Source: Pseudomonas putida
GTDB lineage: Bacteria > Pseudomonadota > Gammaproteobacteria > Pseudomonadales > Pseudomonadaceae
Direction: 5' to 3'
Assembly (NCBI RefSeq): GCF_025905425.1
Contig: NZ_CP109603.1
Span: 3,236,001-3,300,000 of the forward strand
DNA: 64,000 nt
Numbering within the stretch: the stretch's first letter is position 1; each line of letters opens with the position of its first letter. The notes beneath the pieces are model-generated. The model was not told the DNA's origin. It did not search any database and saw only the letters and a program-made list of their open reading frames with translations. Both the position numbers and the translations under genes were made by a program. This document shows, one piece after another, positions 1-8,069 of the stretch.

Positions 1-2432
1 ATGCGGAGTTCTTCGACATCCAATGGCACTCCAGCGACCCGCTGTTGGCTGGCCAGTTACTGCTGCCCTTCCTTGGCAGCGACTACGGCGCAACCTTGAA
101 GCAAGGCGAGATCCCGCTGACCTTCGACAAGCACCACGGCGTGCTGGAAGTAGCCCATTACGACCATCGCTTCCCGATCTGCCCGATCGACTATGGCTGG
201 ATCCTCGCGCAAAGCCCCGAACCCGCTTTGCAAGGGTTGGCCGAGCATTTCACTGCGCTGAGCGACAGTGCTCAACCGCTGGTCGATGCCCAGCCCCTGC
301 ACGCTGAATTGGCGCAGCGGGTAGCAGAGGGCGCAGACCTCGAATCGGCCCTGATCGCATTCGATAGCCGCAGCGAGGCCGGTCTCAAACGCCTGCACCT
401 GCTGCTCGAACGCCAAACCTATCGCCTGGCCAGCTGGCGCACCGCCGCCGACGACATCAACTGGCGGCGCTTCTTCGACATCAACGAGCTGGGCGGCCTG
501 CGGGTCGAGCGCGCAGTGGTGTTCGAGGCCACCCACGCCAAACTGTTCGAGCTGATTGAACGCGGCCTGGTGGACGGCCTGCGTATCGACCATATCGACG
601 GCCTGGCCGACCCACGTGGCTATTGCCGCAAACTGCGCCGACGGGTCGATGGCCTGTTGGCCCGGCGGCCATTGAGCGCGGCACTGGAGCACTTCCCGAT
701 CTACGTGGAAAAGATCCTCGGGGCCGACGAGCACCTGCACCGCGACTGGCTCACCGATGGCACCACCGGCTACGAGTTCATGAACCAGGTCTCGCTGCTG
801 CAACACGACCCAGCAGGCGAAGTGCCCCTGACCGAATTGTGGGCCAACGTCAGCGAGCGCCCGGACTTCCCCGAGGAAGTCCGCCTGGCCCGCCACCTGG
901 TGCTCAATGCCAGCCTGGCCGGTGACTGCGAATCGGTCGCCCAGGCCTTGCTGCAAGTGGCCCGCGACAACCTGATGACCCGCGACCTGACCCTTGGCGC
1001 GATCCGCCGGGCCCTGCAGGCGCTGGTCGCGCACTACCCGGTGTACCGCACCTACTTCAACGCCTGCGGCCGCCCTGCCGAGGATGAAGCGTTCTTCCAG
1101 CAGGCCCTGGCCAATGCCCGCCAGGACCTCGGCGAGGCAGACTGGCCGCTGCTCGACCAGCTCGAACACTGGCTCGGCGGCCAGCCCTGGCGCCACCTGC
1201 CACCGGGCCGCCCGCGCAAGCACCTGCGCCATGCCTGTGTGCGCTTCCAGCAACTGACCGCGCCCAGCGCCGCCAAGGCCGTGGAGGACACGGCCTTCTA
1301 CCGCAGCGCCCGGCTGCTGTCGCGCAACGATGTAGGCTTCGAGGCCGAGCGTTTCAGCGCCGGCAGCGACGCTTTTCACAACGAGGCCCAGCGGCGCCTG
1401 CGCGACTTCCCCGACAACCTGTTGGCCACTGCCACCCACGACCATAAACGCGGCGAAGACACCCGCGCCCGCTTGGCCGTGCTCAGCGAACGCGGCCCGT
1501 GGCTGGCCAGCCGCGTGGAGCATTGGCGCGAGCTGGCGGCGCCGCTGCGCACGCAACTGGACGACGGCCTGGCTCCCAGCCCTGGCGATGAGCTGATGCT
1601 GCTGCAGACGCTGCTGGGCAGTTGGCCGCTGAGCCTTGACCCACACGATGACGGCGCTCTGCGCCCGTACGCCGAGCGCCTAAGGCAATGGCAGCAGAAG
1701 GCCTTGCGCGAAGCCAAGTTGCGCAGCAGCTGGAGCGCCCCGAACGAGGCCTACGAGGCCGCCTGCGCCAGCTACATCGACGGCCTGTTGCTGGGTGACG
1801 AGAACCAGCAATTGCGCAAGTCGTTGGCCGATGCTGCCCAGCTCATCGCCTGCCCTGGCGCACTCAATGGCCTGGTCCAGGTACTGTTGCGCATGACCGT
1901 GCCCGGCGTGCCCGACCTGTACCAGGGTAACGAGTACTGGGACTTCAGCCTGGTCGACCCGGACAACCGCCGCCCGGTCGACTACGCGCTCAGGCGCCGC
2001 ACCCTGGACGACGCCACGCCGCCAGCCGAGCTGCTTGCACACTGGCGCGACGGCCGCATCAAGCAAGCCCTGATCGCGCGGGTGCTGGACTGCCGCCAGG
2101 CGCATGCCGAATTGTTCCGGCGGGGCGCCTACCTGCCGCTGACGGTGCAGGGCCCGCATGCAGACAAGGTGCTGGCCTTCGCCCGCCTGGGTGACGACGA
2201 ACGCGCCATCGTCGTTGCCCCACGCCTGGCCAGCGGCCTGCTCGGCGGCGCCACTACACCGTTGATCCCGGCACATAACTGGGACGACACCCGGCTGATC
2301 CTGCCGTTTGCCTTGTCGCCTGCCAACTCGACGGGACTTTTCCCCAGTGCTGCGGTCAGCCCTTCAAAGGAGCTGCTGTTGAGCGCCGTACTGTCGGAAT
2401 TTCCGGTCAATGTGTTGATACAACAATCTTGA
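1..2432 (+). CDS. treY: Maltooligosyl trehalose synthase (partial, 5' end outside window)
   Basis: Rearranges the reducing end of maltodextrins to a trehalosyl unit, the first step of the TreY/TreZ route from glycogen to trehalose in the cytoplasm. The frame is open from base 3 (AEFFDIQW...), so the N-terminus of roughly 100 residues lies upstream of the window; about 810 residues are visible. GH13 landmarks are GLRIDHIDGL (nucleophile Asp near base 600), IYVEKILG (acid Glu near base 712), ATATHDHKRGEDTRARL, and the TreY-type tail motif VPDLYQGNEYW with DPDNRRPVD. It stops 14 bases before the DUF2934 gene and is followed by glgX, the usual P. putida order. Identity is secure; the true start cannot be seen. 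Confidence 0.95.
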   Translation, partial: AEFFDIQWHSSDPLLAGQLLLPFLGSDYGATLKQGEIPLTFDKHHGVLEVAHYDHRFPICPIDYGWILAQSPEPALQGLAEHFTALSDSAQPLVDAQPLHAELAQRVAEGADLESALIAFDSRSEAGLKRLHLLLERQTYRLASWRTAADDINWRRFFDINELGGLRVERAVVFEATHAKLFELIERGLVDGLRIDHIDGLADPRGYCRKLRRRVDGLLARRPLSAALEHFPIYVEKILGADEHLHRDWLTDGTTGYEFMNQVSLLQHDPAGEVPLTELWANVSERPDFPEEVRLARHLVLNASLAGDCESVAQALLQVARDNLMTRDLTLGAIRRALQALVAHYPVYRTYFNACGRPAEDEAFFQQALANARQDLGEADWPLLDQLEHWLGGQPWRHLPPGRPRKHLRHACVRFQQLTAPSAAKAVEDTAFYRSARLLSRNDVGFEAERFSAGSDAFHNEAQRRLRDFPDNLLATATHDHKRGEDTRARLAVLSERGPWLASRVEHWRELAAPLRTQLDDGLAPSPGDELMLLQTLLGSWPLSLDPHDDGALRPYAERLRQWQQKALREAKLRSSWSAPNEAYEAACASYIDGLLLGDENQQLRKSLADAAQLIACPGALNGLVQVLLRMTVPGVPDLYQGNEYWDFSLVDPDNRRPVDYALRRRTLDDATPPAELLAHWRDGRIKQALIARVLDCRQAHAELFRRGAYLPLTVQGPHADKVLAFARLGDDERAIVVAPRLASGLLGGATTPLIPAHNWDDTRLILPFALSPANSTGLFPSAAVSPSKELLLSAVLSEFPVNVLIQQS

Positions 2433-2446
2433 GCATCAGGAGCGTC

Positions 2447-2695
2447 ATGATGAGTGTCGATGAGAAGCGTATCCGTGAATTTGCCTACCAGATCTGGGAA
2501 TCGGAAGGTAAGCCCGTCGGTGAGGAGGAGCGCCACTGGGAGATGGCGCGCAAGCTGGCCGAGGCCGAGGCCTTGGCACCCAAGGCAGCGCCGCGCAAGA
2601 AAGCGGCGGCCAAGCCCAAGGTAGCGGCAGAGCCGGTTGCCAAGCCTGCGGCGGCGAAGAAGCCACGGGCGGTGAAAAAGCCCGCCGCCGGTTAA
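2447..2695 (+). CDS. DUF2934 domain small protein with Lys/Ala-rich tail
   Basis: 82-residue protein. Residues 1-40 fit the DUF2934 pattern (IREFAYQIWESEGKPVGEEERHW), an uncharacterised short helical domain often found with glycogen/trehalose genes. Residues 45-82 are a basic low-complexity tail of alternating Ala, Lys and Pro (KKAAAKPK, KKPRAVKKP), like histone-H1-type tails, which could bind nucleic acid or another polyanion; that is inference. An AGGAG lies 4 bases before the ATG at 2447 and 7 before the in-frame ATG at 2450, so either may be the start. It lies just after treY and is probably co-transcribed with it. Function unknown. Confidence 0.8.
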   Translation: MMSVDEKRIREFAYQIWESEGKPVGEEERHWEMARKLAEAEALAPKAAPRKKAAAKPKVAAEPVAKPAAAKKPRAVKKPAAG

Positions 2696-2704
2696 GCCTG
2701 CACC

Positions 2705-2779
2705 GGCCTCTTCGCGGGCAAGCCCGCTCCCACAGAGTCCCCACTGCCTGTGGGAGCGGGCTTGCCCCGCGAAAAGGCC
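2705..2779. repeat. REP inverted pair
   Basis: Two copies of the P. putida REP core (GGGAGCGGGCTTGCC) face each other: arms 2705-2735 and 2748-2779 can pair as a long hairpin. It lies between the DUF2934 gene and glgX and may act as a transcript-stabilising or terminating structure. Confidence 0.85.
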
Positions 2780-2828
2780 CGTCCGGGAGTACATAGCCCC
2801 CTTCCACCACGGTCACTCGAGGACTGCC

Positions 2829-4982
2829 ATGAGCCCCCGCATCCCGAAGAAAACCCGCTCAGTCGCCCCATCGCGCATTCGCGAAGGCATGCCCTTCCCC
2901 CTCGGCGCTACCTGGGACGGGCTTGGGGTCAACTTCGCCCTGTTCTCGGCCAACGCCACCAAGGTCGAGCTGTGCCTGTTCGACTCCAGTGGCGAACAGG
3001 AAATCGAGCGCATCGAGCTGCCCGAATACACCGACGAGATCTACCACGGCTACCTGCCCGACGCACACCCAGGGCTGGTCTACGGCTATCGCGTCTACGG
3101 CCCTTACGAGCCCGAGAACGGCCACCGCTTCAACCCCAACAAACTGCTGATCGACCCTTACGCCAAGCAACTGGTCGGCAGCCTGAAATGGTCCGAGGCA
3201 CTGTTCGGCTACACCATCGGCCACCCCGACGGCGACCTGTCGTTCGACGAACGCGACAGCGCACCCTTCGTGCCCAAATGCAAAGTCATCGACCCGGCCT
3301 TCACCTGGGGCCGCGATCAGCGCGTGCAGATCCCCTGGGAGCGCACCATCCTCTACGAAGCGCATACCCGCGGCATCAGCATGCGTCACCCGGCGGTGCC
3401 GGAAGCACTGCGCGGCACCTTCGCCGGCCTTGCCAATGACGAGCTGCTCAAGCACATCAAGGACCTGGGCGTTTCCAGTATCGAACTGCTGCCGATCCAC
3501 GCCTTCGTCAACGACCAGCACCTGCTGGACAAGGGCCTGAACAATTACTGGGGCTACAACAGCATCGCCTTTTTCGCGCCGCACCCCCGGTACCTGGCCA
3601 GCGGCAAGATCGCCGAATTCAAAGAGATGGTCGCGCACCTGCATGACGCCGGGCTGGAGGTGATTCTGGATGTGGTCTACAACCACACCGCCGAAGGCAA
3701 CGAGCGCGGCCCGACACTGTCCATGCGCGGCATCGACAACGCCTCCTACTACCGGCTGATGCCCGACGACAAGCGTTATTACATCAACGATTCCGGCACC
3801 GGCAATACCCTGGACCTGAGCCACCCGTGCGTGCTGCAACTGGTCACCGACTCACTGCGTTATTGGGCCGGCGAGATGCATGTGGATGGCTTTCGCTTCG
3901 ACCTGGCGACCATCCTCGGTCGTTACCACGATGGCTACAGCGAACGCCACGGCTTCCTCGTCGCCTGCCGCCAGGACCCGATGCTCAGCCAGGTCAAGCT
4001 GATTGCCGAGCCTTGGGATTGCGGCCCCGGTGGCTATCAGGTGGGCAACTTCGCGCCTGGCTGGGCGGAGTGGAACGACCGCTTCCGCGACACCGTGCGG
4101 GCGTTCTGGAAAGGTGATGAAGGCCAGTTGGCCGACTTCGCTTCGCGCATGACCGCGTCGGGCGACATGTTCAACAACCGCGGCCGGCGCCCTTATGCCT
4201 CGGTCAATTTCGTCACCGCCCACGATGGCTTCACCCTGCGCGATCTGGTGTCGTACAACAGCAAGCACAACGAGGACAACGACGAGAACAACCAGGACGG
4301 CACCGACAACAACCTGTCATGGAACTGTGGCGCCGAAGGGCCCACCGACGACCCGGAAATCATCGCCCTGCGCATGCGCCAGATGCGCAACTTCTTCGCC
4401 ACCCTACTGTTTGCCCAGGGCACGCCGATGATCGTCGCCGGCGACGAGTTCAGCCGCACCCAGCATGGCAACAACAACGCCTATTGCCAGGACAGCGAGA
4501 TCGGTTGGGTCAACTGGGACCTGGACGACGATGGCACCGCGCTGCTGGCCTTCGTCAAACGCCTGACCCGGCTGCGCCTGGCCTACCCGGTGCTGCGCCG
4601 TTCACGCTTTCTGGTGGGTGACTACAACGAGGCGATCGGGGTCAAGGATGTCACCTGGCTGGCGCCGGATGGCAGCGAGATGAGCGTCGAGCAATGGGAA
4701 GACCCCCATGGCCGTTGCCTGGGCATGCTGATCGACGGGCGTGCGCAGGTCAGCGGCATCGCCCGGCCAGGTGCCGAGGCGACGGTGCTGCTGATCGTCA
4801 ATGCCCATCACGATACCGTGCCGTTCCAACTGCCTACCGTGCCCGAAGGCGATTACTGGAGCTGCCTGGTGGATACCGACCGGCCTGAGCTGCGCAAGGG
4901 GCAGCACTTGCCATTCGAGAGCACGTTCGAAGTGAAGGGGCGCTCGATGCTGTTGATGGTGCTGCAGCACGAGGAAGAGTGA
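2829..4982 (+). CDS. glgX: Glycogen debranching enzyme GlgX
   Basis: 717 residues, normal for GlgX. It hydrolyses alpha-1,6 branches of phosphorylase-trimmed glycogen and releases maltodextrins that TreY, encoded just upstream, can use. An N-terminal CBM48 domain (GVNFALFSANATKVELCLF, about residues 25-120) precedes a GH13 barrel. Visible barrel motifs are DVVYNHTAEG, the nucleophile in VDGFRFDLATI (about residue 357), the acid Glu in LIAEPWDC (about 393), and the third acid in FVTAHDGFTL. The start has GAGGA 5 bases upstream. A REP hairpin separates it from the DUF2934 gene. Confidence 0.96.
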   Translation: MSPRIPKKTRSVAPSRIREGMPFPLGATWDGLGVNFALFSANATKVELCLFDSSGEQEIERIELPEYTDEIYHGYLPDAHPGLVYGYRVYGPYEPENGHRFNPNKLLIDPYAKQLVGSLKWSEALFGYTIGHPDGDLSFDERDSAPFVPKCKVIDPAFTWGRDQRVQIPWERTILYEAHTRGISMRHPAVPEALRGTFAGLANDELLKHIKDLGVSSIELLPIHAFVNDQHLLDKGLNNYWGYNSIAFFAPHPRYLASGKIAEFKEMVAHLHDAGLEVILDVVYNHTAEGNERGPTLSMRGIDNASYYRLMPDDKRYYINDSGTGNTLDLSHPCVLQLVTDSLRYWAGEMHVDGFRFDLATILGRYHDGYSERHGFLVACRQDPMLSQVKLIAEPWDCGPGGYQVGNFAPGWAEWNDRFRDTVRAFWKGDEGQLADFASRMTASGDMFNNRGRRPYASVNFVTAHDGFTLRDLVSYNSKHNEDNDENNQDGTDNNLSWNCGAEGPTDDPEIIALRMRQMRNFFATLLFAQGTPMIVAGDEFSRTQHGNNNAYCQDSEIGWVNWDLDDDGTALLAFVKRLTRLRLAYPVLRRSRFLVGDYNEAIGVKDVTWLAPDGSEMSVEQWEDPHGRCLGMLIDGRAQVSGIARPGAEATVLLIVNAHHDTVPFQLPTVPEGDYWSCLVDTDRPELRKGQHLPFESTFEVKGRSMLLMVLQHEEE

Positions 4983-5050
4983 ACCTCAGGGGCCCTGATC
5001 GGTCCTTTGTCTAGGCTCTGTACGAAAAGTTTTGTGGGAGCAACTGTCTT

Positions 5051-5137
5051 CTTGTGGAAGCTGGCCTTGCCGGCGATGGGGCGCGTAGCGCCCCAGGCCC
5101 GGCTGTGCCGGGCATCGCCAGCAAGGCTTGCTCCTAC
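5051..5137. repeat. REP-like palindrome overlapping the transposase stop
   Basis: The arms GGAAGCTGGCCTTGCCGGCGAT and (other strand) GGAGCAAGCCTTGCTGGCGAT are imperfect inverses flanking GC-rich inner hairpins. The TAG stop of the IS110 transposase (5134-5136) lies within one arm. This REP differs in sequence from the chromosomal GGGAGCGGGCTTGCC type and appears to belong to the element itself. Confidence 0.6.
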
Positions 5138-6069
5138 GAATGAGCTATTTGCTCCTTCCAGGGCGTTCCGGTCTTGAGCATCGCATTTAGCCTCACTATC
5201 AATACTCGCATACACGCCACCACCGATACTTTCGCGCACTTCCCCTGGGCTCGCAGTGCTTTGTAGCGCTCGCAGAAGTCCTTGTTGTGCCGTATCACCA
5301 CCCAGCAGGCCATATAGAGCGCCCGCCTGACTTGTGAGCGCCCCCCCCAGATTGAACGCTTGCCCGACTGCTTGCCGCTGTCCTGGTTGAACGGCGCAAC
5401 ACCGACCAAGGCAGCAATTTCCTTCTTATCCACCTGGCCCAGCTCTGGCAGCAAGGCCATCAGCTTTCCGGCAGTAATCAGACCAATTCCTTTGACTTGA
5501 GTGAGCTGTTTAACCCGGTCATCAGGCAAAGCTGCTGCCTGCTGTGCGATCTCTTGTTCCAGCGCTCGAATTTCACCCTTCAGATAGGCGATGTGTTGTT
5601 CCAACCGCAAACAAACACTGGGAGCCCGCGCCTGCTTCAGGCGCCGCTTGTCATCGTCGCGCTGTTGGACGAAGCGATCCCGCTGCATAAGCAGTTCGCG
5701 CAGCAAGGCCCGCTCGGGTGTCATCACCTGGCAAGGCCGTGGGGGCATAACTTCAGCCAGGTGAGCCAAAACAGCTGCGTCAATGGGATCGGTCTTGGCG
5801 CGTTTACCCATCGACTTGGCAAAGTCCCGGGCACGACTGGGATTGATCCGGCAAACCGGAAAATCGGCATCCTGCAGCGCTTTGAGGACATTGCACTCGT
5901 AGCCACCGGTAGCTTCGAGCAAGACCATTGAAACTGCATACCCGCCAAGCTTTTCGACGAGCAGTTGGAATCCCTTCAAGTCATTGGAAACACTGAAGTT
6001 CACCCCCTCAGGGCGGATGTGAACAGCAAGTGTGGCACTGGAAACATCGATGCCGACAGAGGAAGACAT
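5134..6069 (-). CDS. IS110-family transposase (DEDD recombinase)
   Basis: 311 residues, a full-length and apparently intact IS110 transposase. The N-terminal RuvC-like domain shows the DEDD tetrad: Asp8 in GIDVS, Glu52 in LLEATGGYE, and Asp94/Asp97 in KTDPIDAAVLA. A coiled-coil-like stretch follows (about 120-165), then the C-terminal IS116/IS110/IS902 domain with QVKGIGLITAGKLMA, ALVGVAPFN and SIWGGRSQVRRALYMA, where the catalytic serine of this family resides. ATG at 6069 has a GAGGG 7 bases upstream; a TTG at 6075 is in frame but less well placed. In this family a bridge RNA from the element's non-coding end guides target choice. Confidence 0.93.
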   Translation of the reverse strand: MSSSVGIDVSSATLAVHIRPEGVNFSVSNDLKGFQLLVEKLGGYAVSMVLLEATGGYECNVLKALQDADFPVCRINPSRARDFAKSMGKRAKTDPIDAAVLAHLAEVMPPRPCQVMTPERALLRELLMQRDRFVQQRDDDKRRLKQARAPSVCLRLEQHIAYLKGEIRALEQEIAQQAAALPDDRVKQLTQVKGIGLITAGKLMALLPELGQVDKKEIAALVGVAPFNQDSGKQSGKRSIWGGRSQVRRALYMACWVVIRHNKDFCERYKALRAQGKCAKVSVVACMRVLIVRLNAMLKTGTPWKEQIAHS

Positions 6070-6284
6070 GGCCAAACCCTCTTAAACTCAAGGAGTGAGA
6101 GCGCTTTGGCTTGGCCCACGCTTGTGATTCGAGATTACGCCCCTCATCCAACTGTTCGGGCTCTCGCCAAAGTGGAACGGTGAATGGCAGCTTTTGCTCC
6201 CACACGTGCTCTGGGCACCTCGGGCTATCAGCTTGCCATTCACCGCTCTCACTTCAGATTCTATTCCCTCTCCAAGACACAAGC
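6070..6284 (-). other. IS110 left-end non-coding region, candidate bridge-RNA locus
   Basis: 215 bp between the transposase start and the mapped element end. IS110-group elements encode their bridge RNA in the non-coding end upstream of the transposase. Several short inverted segments are present, for example around 6131-6185 (CTCATCCAACTGTTCGGGCTC). No RNA boundaries can be set from sequence alone, and reading frames crossing the region lack starts with ribosome sites. The call rests on family knowledge. Confidence 0.4.
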
Positions 6285-6440
6285 GGGCTTGCCCCCGATG
6301 GAGTGCGAAGCGCTCCTGTACCCGATATCAAATAGTGTCAAAGACGCCGCGAATTCAGGCTTTGCTGCCGCGTTGCGGCAGATCGCGGGGCAAGCCCGCT
6401 CCCACAACGATGGATAACCATACTTTCGTACAAAACCTAG

Positions 6441-6926
6441 GAGCGGGCTTGCCGGGGCGCTCCTACAGGGGTCGTGCGCGACGCTTTGACAGAGGCAACA
6501 CCTACATGGGTTTCACTGCCTTCCACCGGCGCTTCATGCTGCCGCCACTGCGCGAGGCGGTACGTAGCACCCCGGCCGACATCGAACTGGCTGTTGAGGT
6601 TCGGCTCTAGCAATCATTCTTCATAGCCACGGGGCGGTAAATAGCGAACCTCGATATACCTGACTATTTAACTCGGAAAATCAGCTGCTTGAACCCATTC
6701 ACAGGCCATGAACAGATCCTTCACGCTTTCTTGACGCAAGCCCCTACCTCTCCTTAGCTGAACAGTATCTAGTCGTAAAGATCTCGCGCCGGGCCTCTAG
6801 CTCGCGCCTTCGTGCGCGTTTGCGAAAGCAGGCGTGCTGGTTTGGGTCGCCCACTGTTTTTGCCGTACAGCTCGTGACAACAGGCCAGGTCCTTGGGCTG
6901 TACCACAAAAACAACGGAGATCCGCC
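6441..6926 (+). other. Gene-poor stretch upstream of the autotransporter gene
   Basis: Begins with a lone REP core (GAGCGGGCTTGCC at 6441). A 34-codon frame at 6506-6610 (MGFTAFHRRFML...) has an AGAGG upstream, but I recognise nothing in it; it may be a gene remnant. The remainder, 6611-6926, is the presumed leader of the autotransporter-barrel gene. Confidence 0.4.
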
Positions 6927-8003
6927 ATGAAAAGAACCTCGAATCCTTTGCGCTTCGACAGCATTTTCTGCGCGGTTTCCACGTCGCTGCTTCTGGCAAC
7001 CCCGGTGGAAACTTTCGCATTCGAACTGCAGGACGACCCAACCTCCCCTAGCTTCTTGCAACAACCGGCGGTCCCGCAGCTATCGCTCGACCCGGTCAGC
7101 GCCAGCGGATTGAACATAGCGACCCTGAACGCCTTCTCGGAAAAGATGAACGAGCGCCACGGCCTCGCGGCGCCGGACCTGGTCGCCAGCCAGTGGGCGC
7201 AATTCTTCCCCGGCACCTCGCGCACCGGCGCACAGCCGCCCGACCAGCTCGAATCGCCCAGCCAGCAACTGATGATCGGCCCGGACCTGTTCTTGCGTGA
7301 AACCTCGGCGGGTAATGTGCACCGCGCGGGGATCTTCGTTGGCCACAACAACCTGCAGAGCAGCTTCAACGGCATTCGCCCGCTGTTGGGCGACAAGCAG
7401 CGCAATGCCGTGAACCTGAGTGGCGAAAGCCTGGGGGTGTACTGGAGCATGACCCATGAACGGGGCTGGCACCTGGATGCCGTGGCCATGGGCTCGCGTA
7501 TCGACATCAATGGCCGCGGCGAAAGTGGCCAACGCCTGGACGACAGCGGCCATGCCATGACCTTCTCGCTGGAAGGTGGCTACCCAATCGGCCTGGGGGG
7601 CGGTTGGGTGATCGAACCCCAAGCCCAGTTGATCAACCAGCAGTTTTTCCCCGGTAGCCGGGTGCAGGAGGAGACGCTACAGGCATTCGACAGCCAGCCC
7701 AGTTGGAGCGGCCGGGTCGGTGCCAAGTTGTCCGGGCGCTACGAAGTGCGTGGCATGCCGATCGAACCCTATGTGCGCACCAACGTCTGGTATGACTTCA
7801 GCAATGCCGACGAGGTGAAGCTGGATCAGGTCGACAAGATCTCCAGCTCGCGGTACTCGACCACGGTGGAATTAGGCTTGGGGCTGGTGGCACGGGTGAC
7901 ACCGAACGTGGCGTTGTTTGTCAGTGCCGATTACAGCAGCGATGTGGATGACAATGACCTCAATGGGCTGATCGGTAGCCTTGGGGTGCGGATGCGGTGG
8001 TAG
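6927..8003 (+). CDS. Autotransporter beta-barrel domain protein with short passenger
   Basis: 358 residues. A long Sec signal peptide is likely at residues 1-32 (hydrophobic FCAVSTSLLLATPV, then ETFAFE). A low-complexity segment of about 90 residues follows, then an autotransporter barrel domain from about residue 105 (FVGHNNLQSSFNG, ESLGVYWSMTHERGWHLDA, FSLEGGYPIGLGGGWVIEPQAQL) ending in aromatic RMRW, as outer-membrane proteins do. Classical autotransporters carry passengers of several hundred residues; here hardly any is left, so it may be a stand-alone barrel or a reduced surface protein. The ATG has CGGAGA 6-7 bases upstream. Substrate or ligand unknown. Confidence 0.8.
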   Translation: MKRTSNPLRFDSIFCAVSTSLLLATPVETFAFELQDDPTSPSFLQQPAVPQLSLDPVSASGLNIATLNAFSEKMNERHGLAAPDLVASQWAQFFPGTSRTGAQPPDQLESPSQQLMIGPDLFLRETSAGNVHRAGIFVGHNNLQSSFNGIRPLLGDKQRNAVNLSGESLGVYWSMTHERGWHLDAVAMGSRIDINGRGESGQRLDDSGHAMTFSLEGGYPIGLGGGWVIEPQAQLINQQFFPGSRVQEETLQAFDSQPSWSGRVGAKLSGRYEVRGMPIEPYVRTNVWYDFSNADEVKLDQVDKISSSRYSTTVELGLGLVARVTPNVALFVSADYSSDVDDNDLNGLIGSLGVRMRW

Positions 8004-8020
8004 AGGCTGAATGTAGCGGT

Positions 8021-8052
8021 GCCCTTTTCGCGGGTAGCCCCGCGAAAAGGGC
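8021..8052. terminator. Bidirectional hairpin between convergent genes
   Basis: Perfect 14-bp stem (GCCCTTTTCGCGGG, loop TAGC) between the stop of the autotransporter gene and the stop of glgB. The A/T tracts in the arms suit termination from both sides. Confidence 0.75.
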
Positions 8053-8069
8053 GTATCGGGCAAACCAAA

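Larger units (their letters stand above)
5042..6284 (-). mobile_element. IS110-family insertion sequence in a REP core
   Basis: Comparison with the uninterrupted repeat at 61866-62027 gives the insertion borders. Left-side identity runs to GTGGGAGC ending at 5041, and right-side identity resumes at AGCGGGCTTG from 6282, so the element is about 1.24 kb with an ambiguity of about three bases (AGC on both sides). It contains one transposase gene on the minus strand, about 215 bp of non-coding DNA upstream of it and about 90 bp downstream. No terminal inverted repeats are evident, as expected for IS110. Known Pseudomonas IS110 elements such as ISPpu9 and ISPpu10 target REP sequences, which fits. 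Confidence 0.85.
5011..6440. mobile_element. IS5-type MITE carrying a REP pair, interrupted by an IS110 element
   Basis: The unit is bounded by CTAG at 5011-5014 and 6437-6440, matching the YTAR target duplication of IS5-group elements. Its ends are inverted: GCTCTGTACGAAAAG at 5015 and, on the other strand from 6436, GTTTTGTACGAAAG. Without the IS110 insertion the unit is about 180 bp and holds a REP pair around a spacer of about 85 bp (CCTGTACCCGATATCAA...). A close relative without the insertion lies at 61866-62027 and confirms the reconstruction. It has no transposase of its own, so it would have been moved in trans. Confidence 0.7.

Noticed and set aside
57..1646. 529-codon open frame on the minus strand opposite treY
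   Set aside because: Shadow of treY caused by high GC; no family motif, while the plus frame has all TreY motifs.
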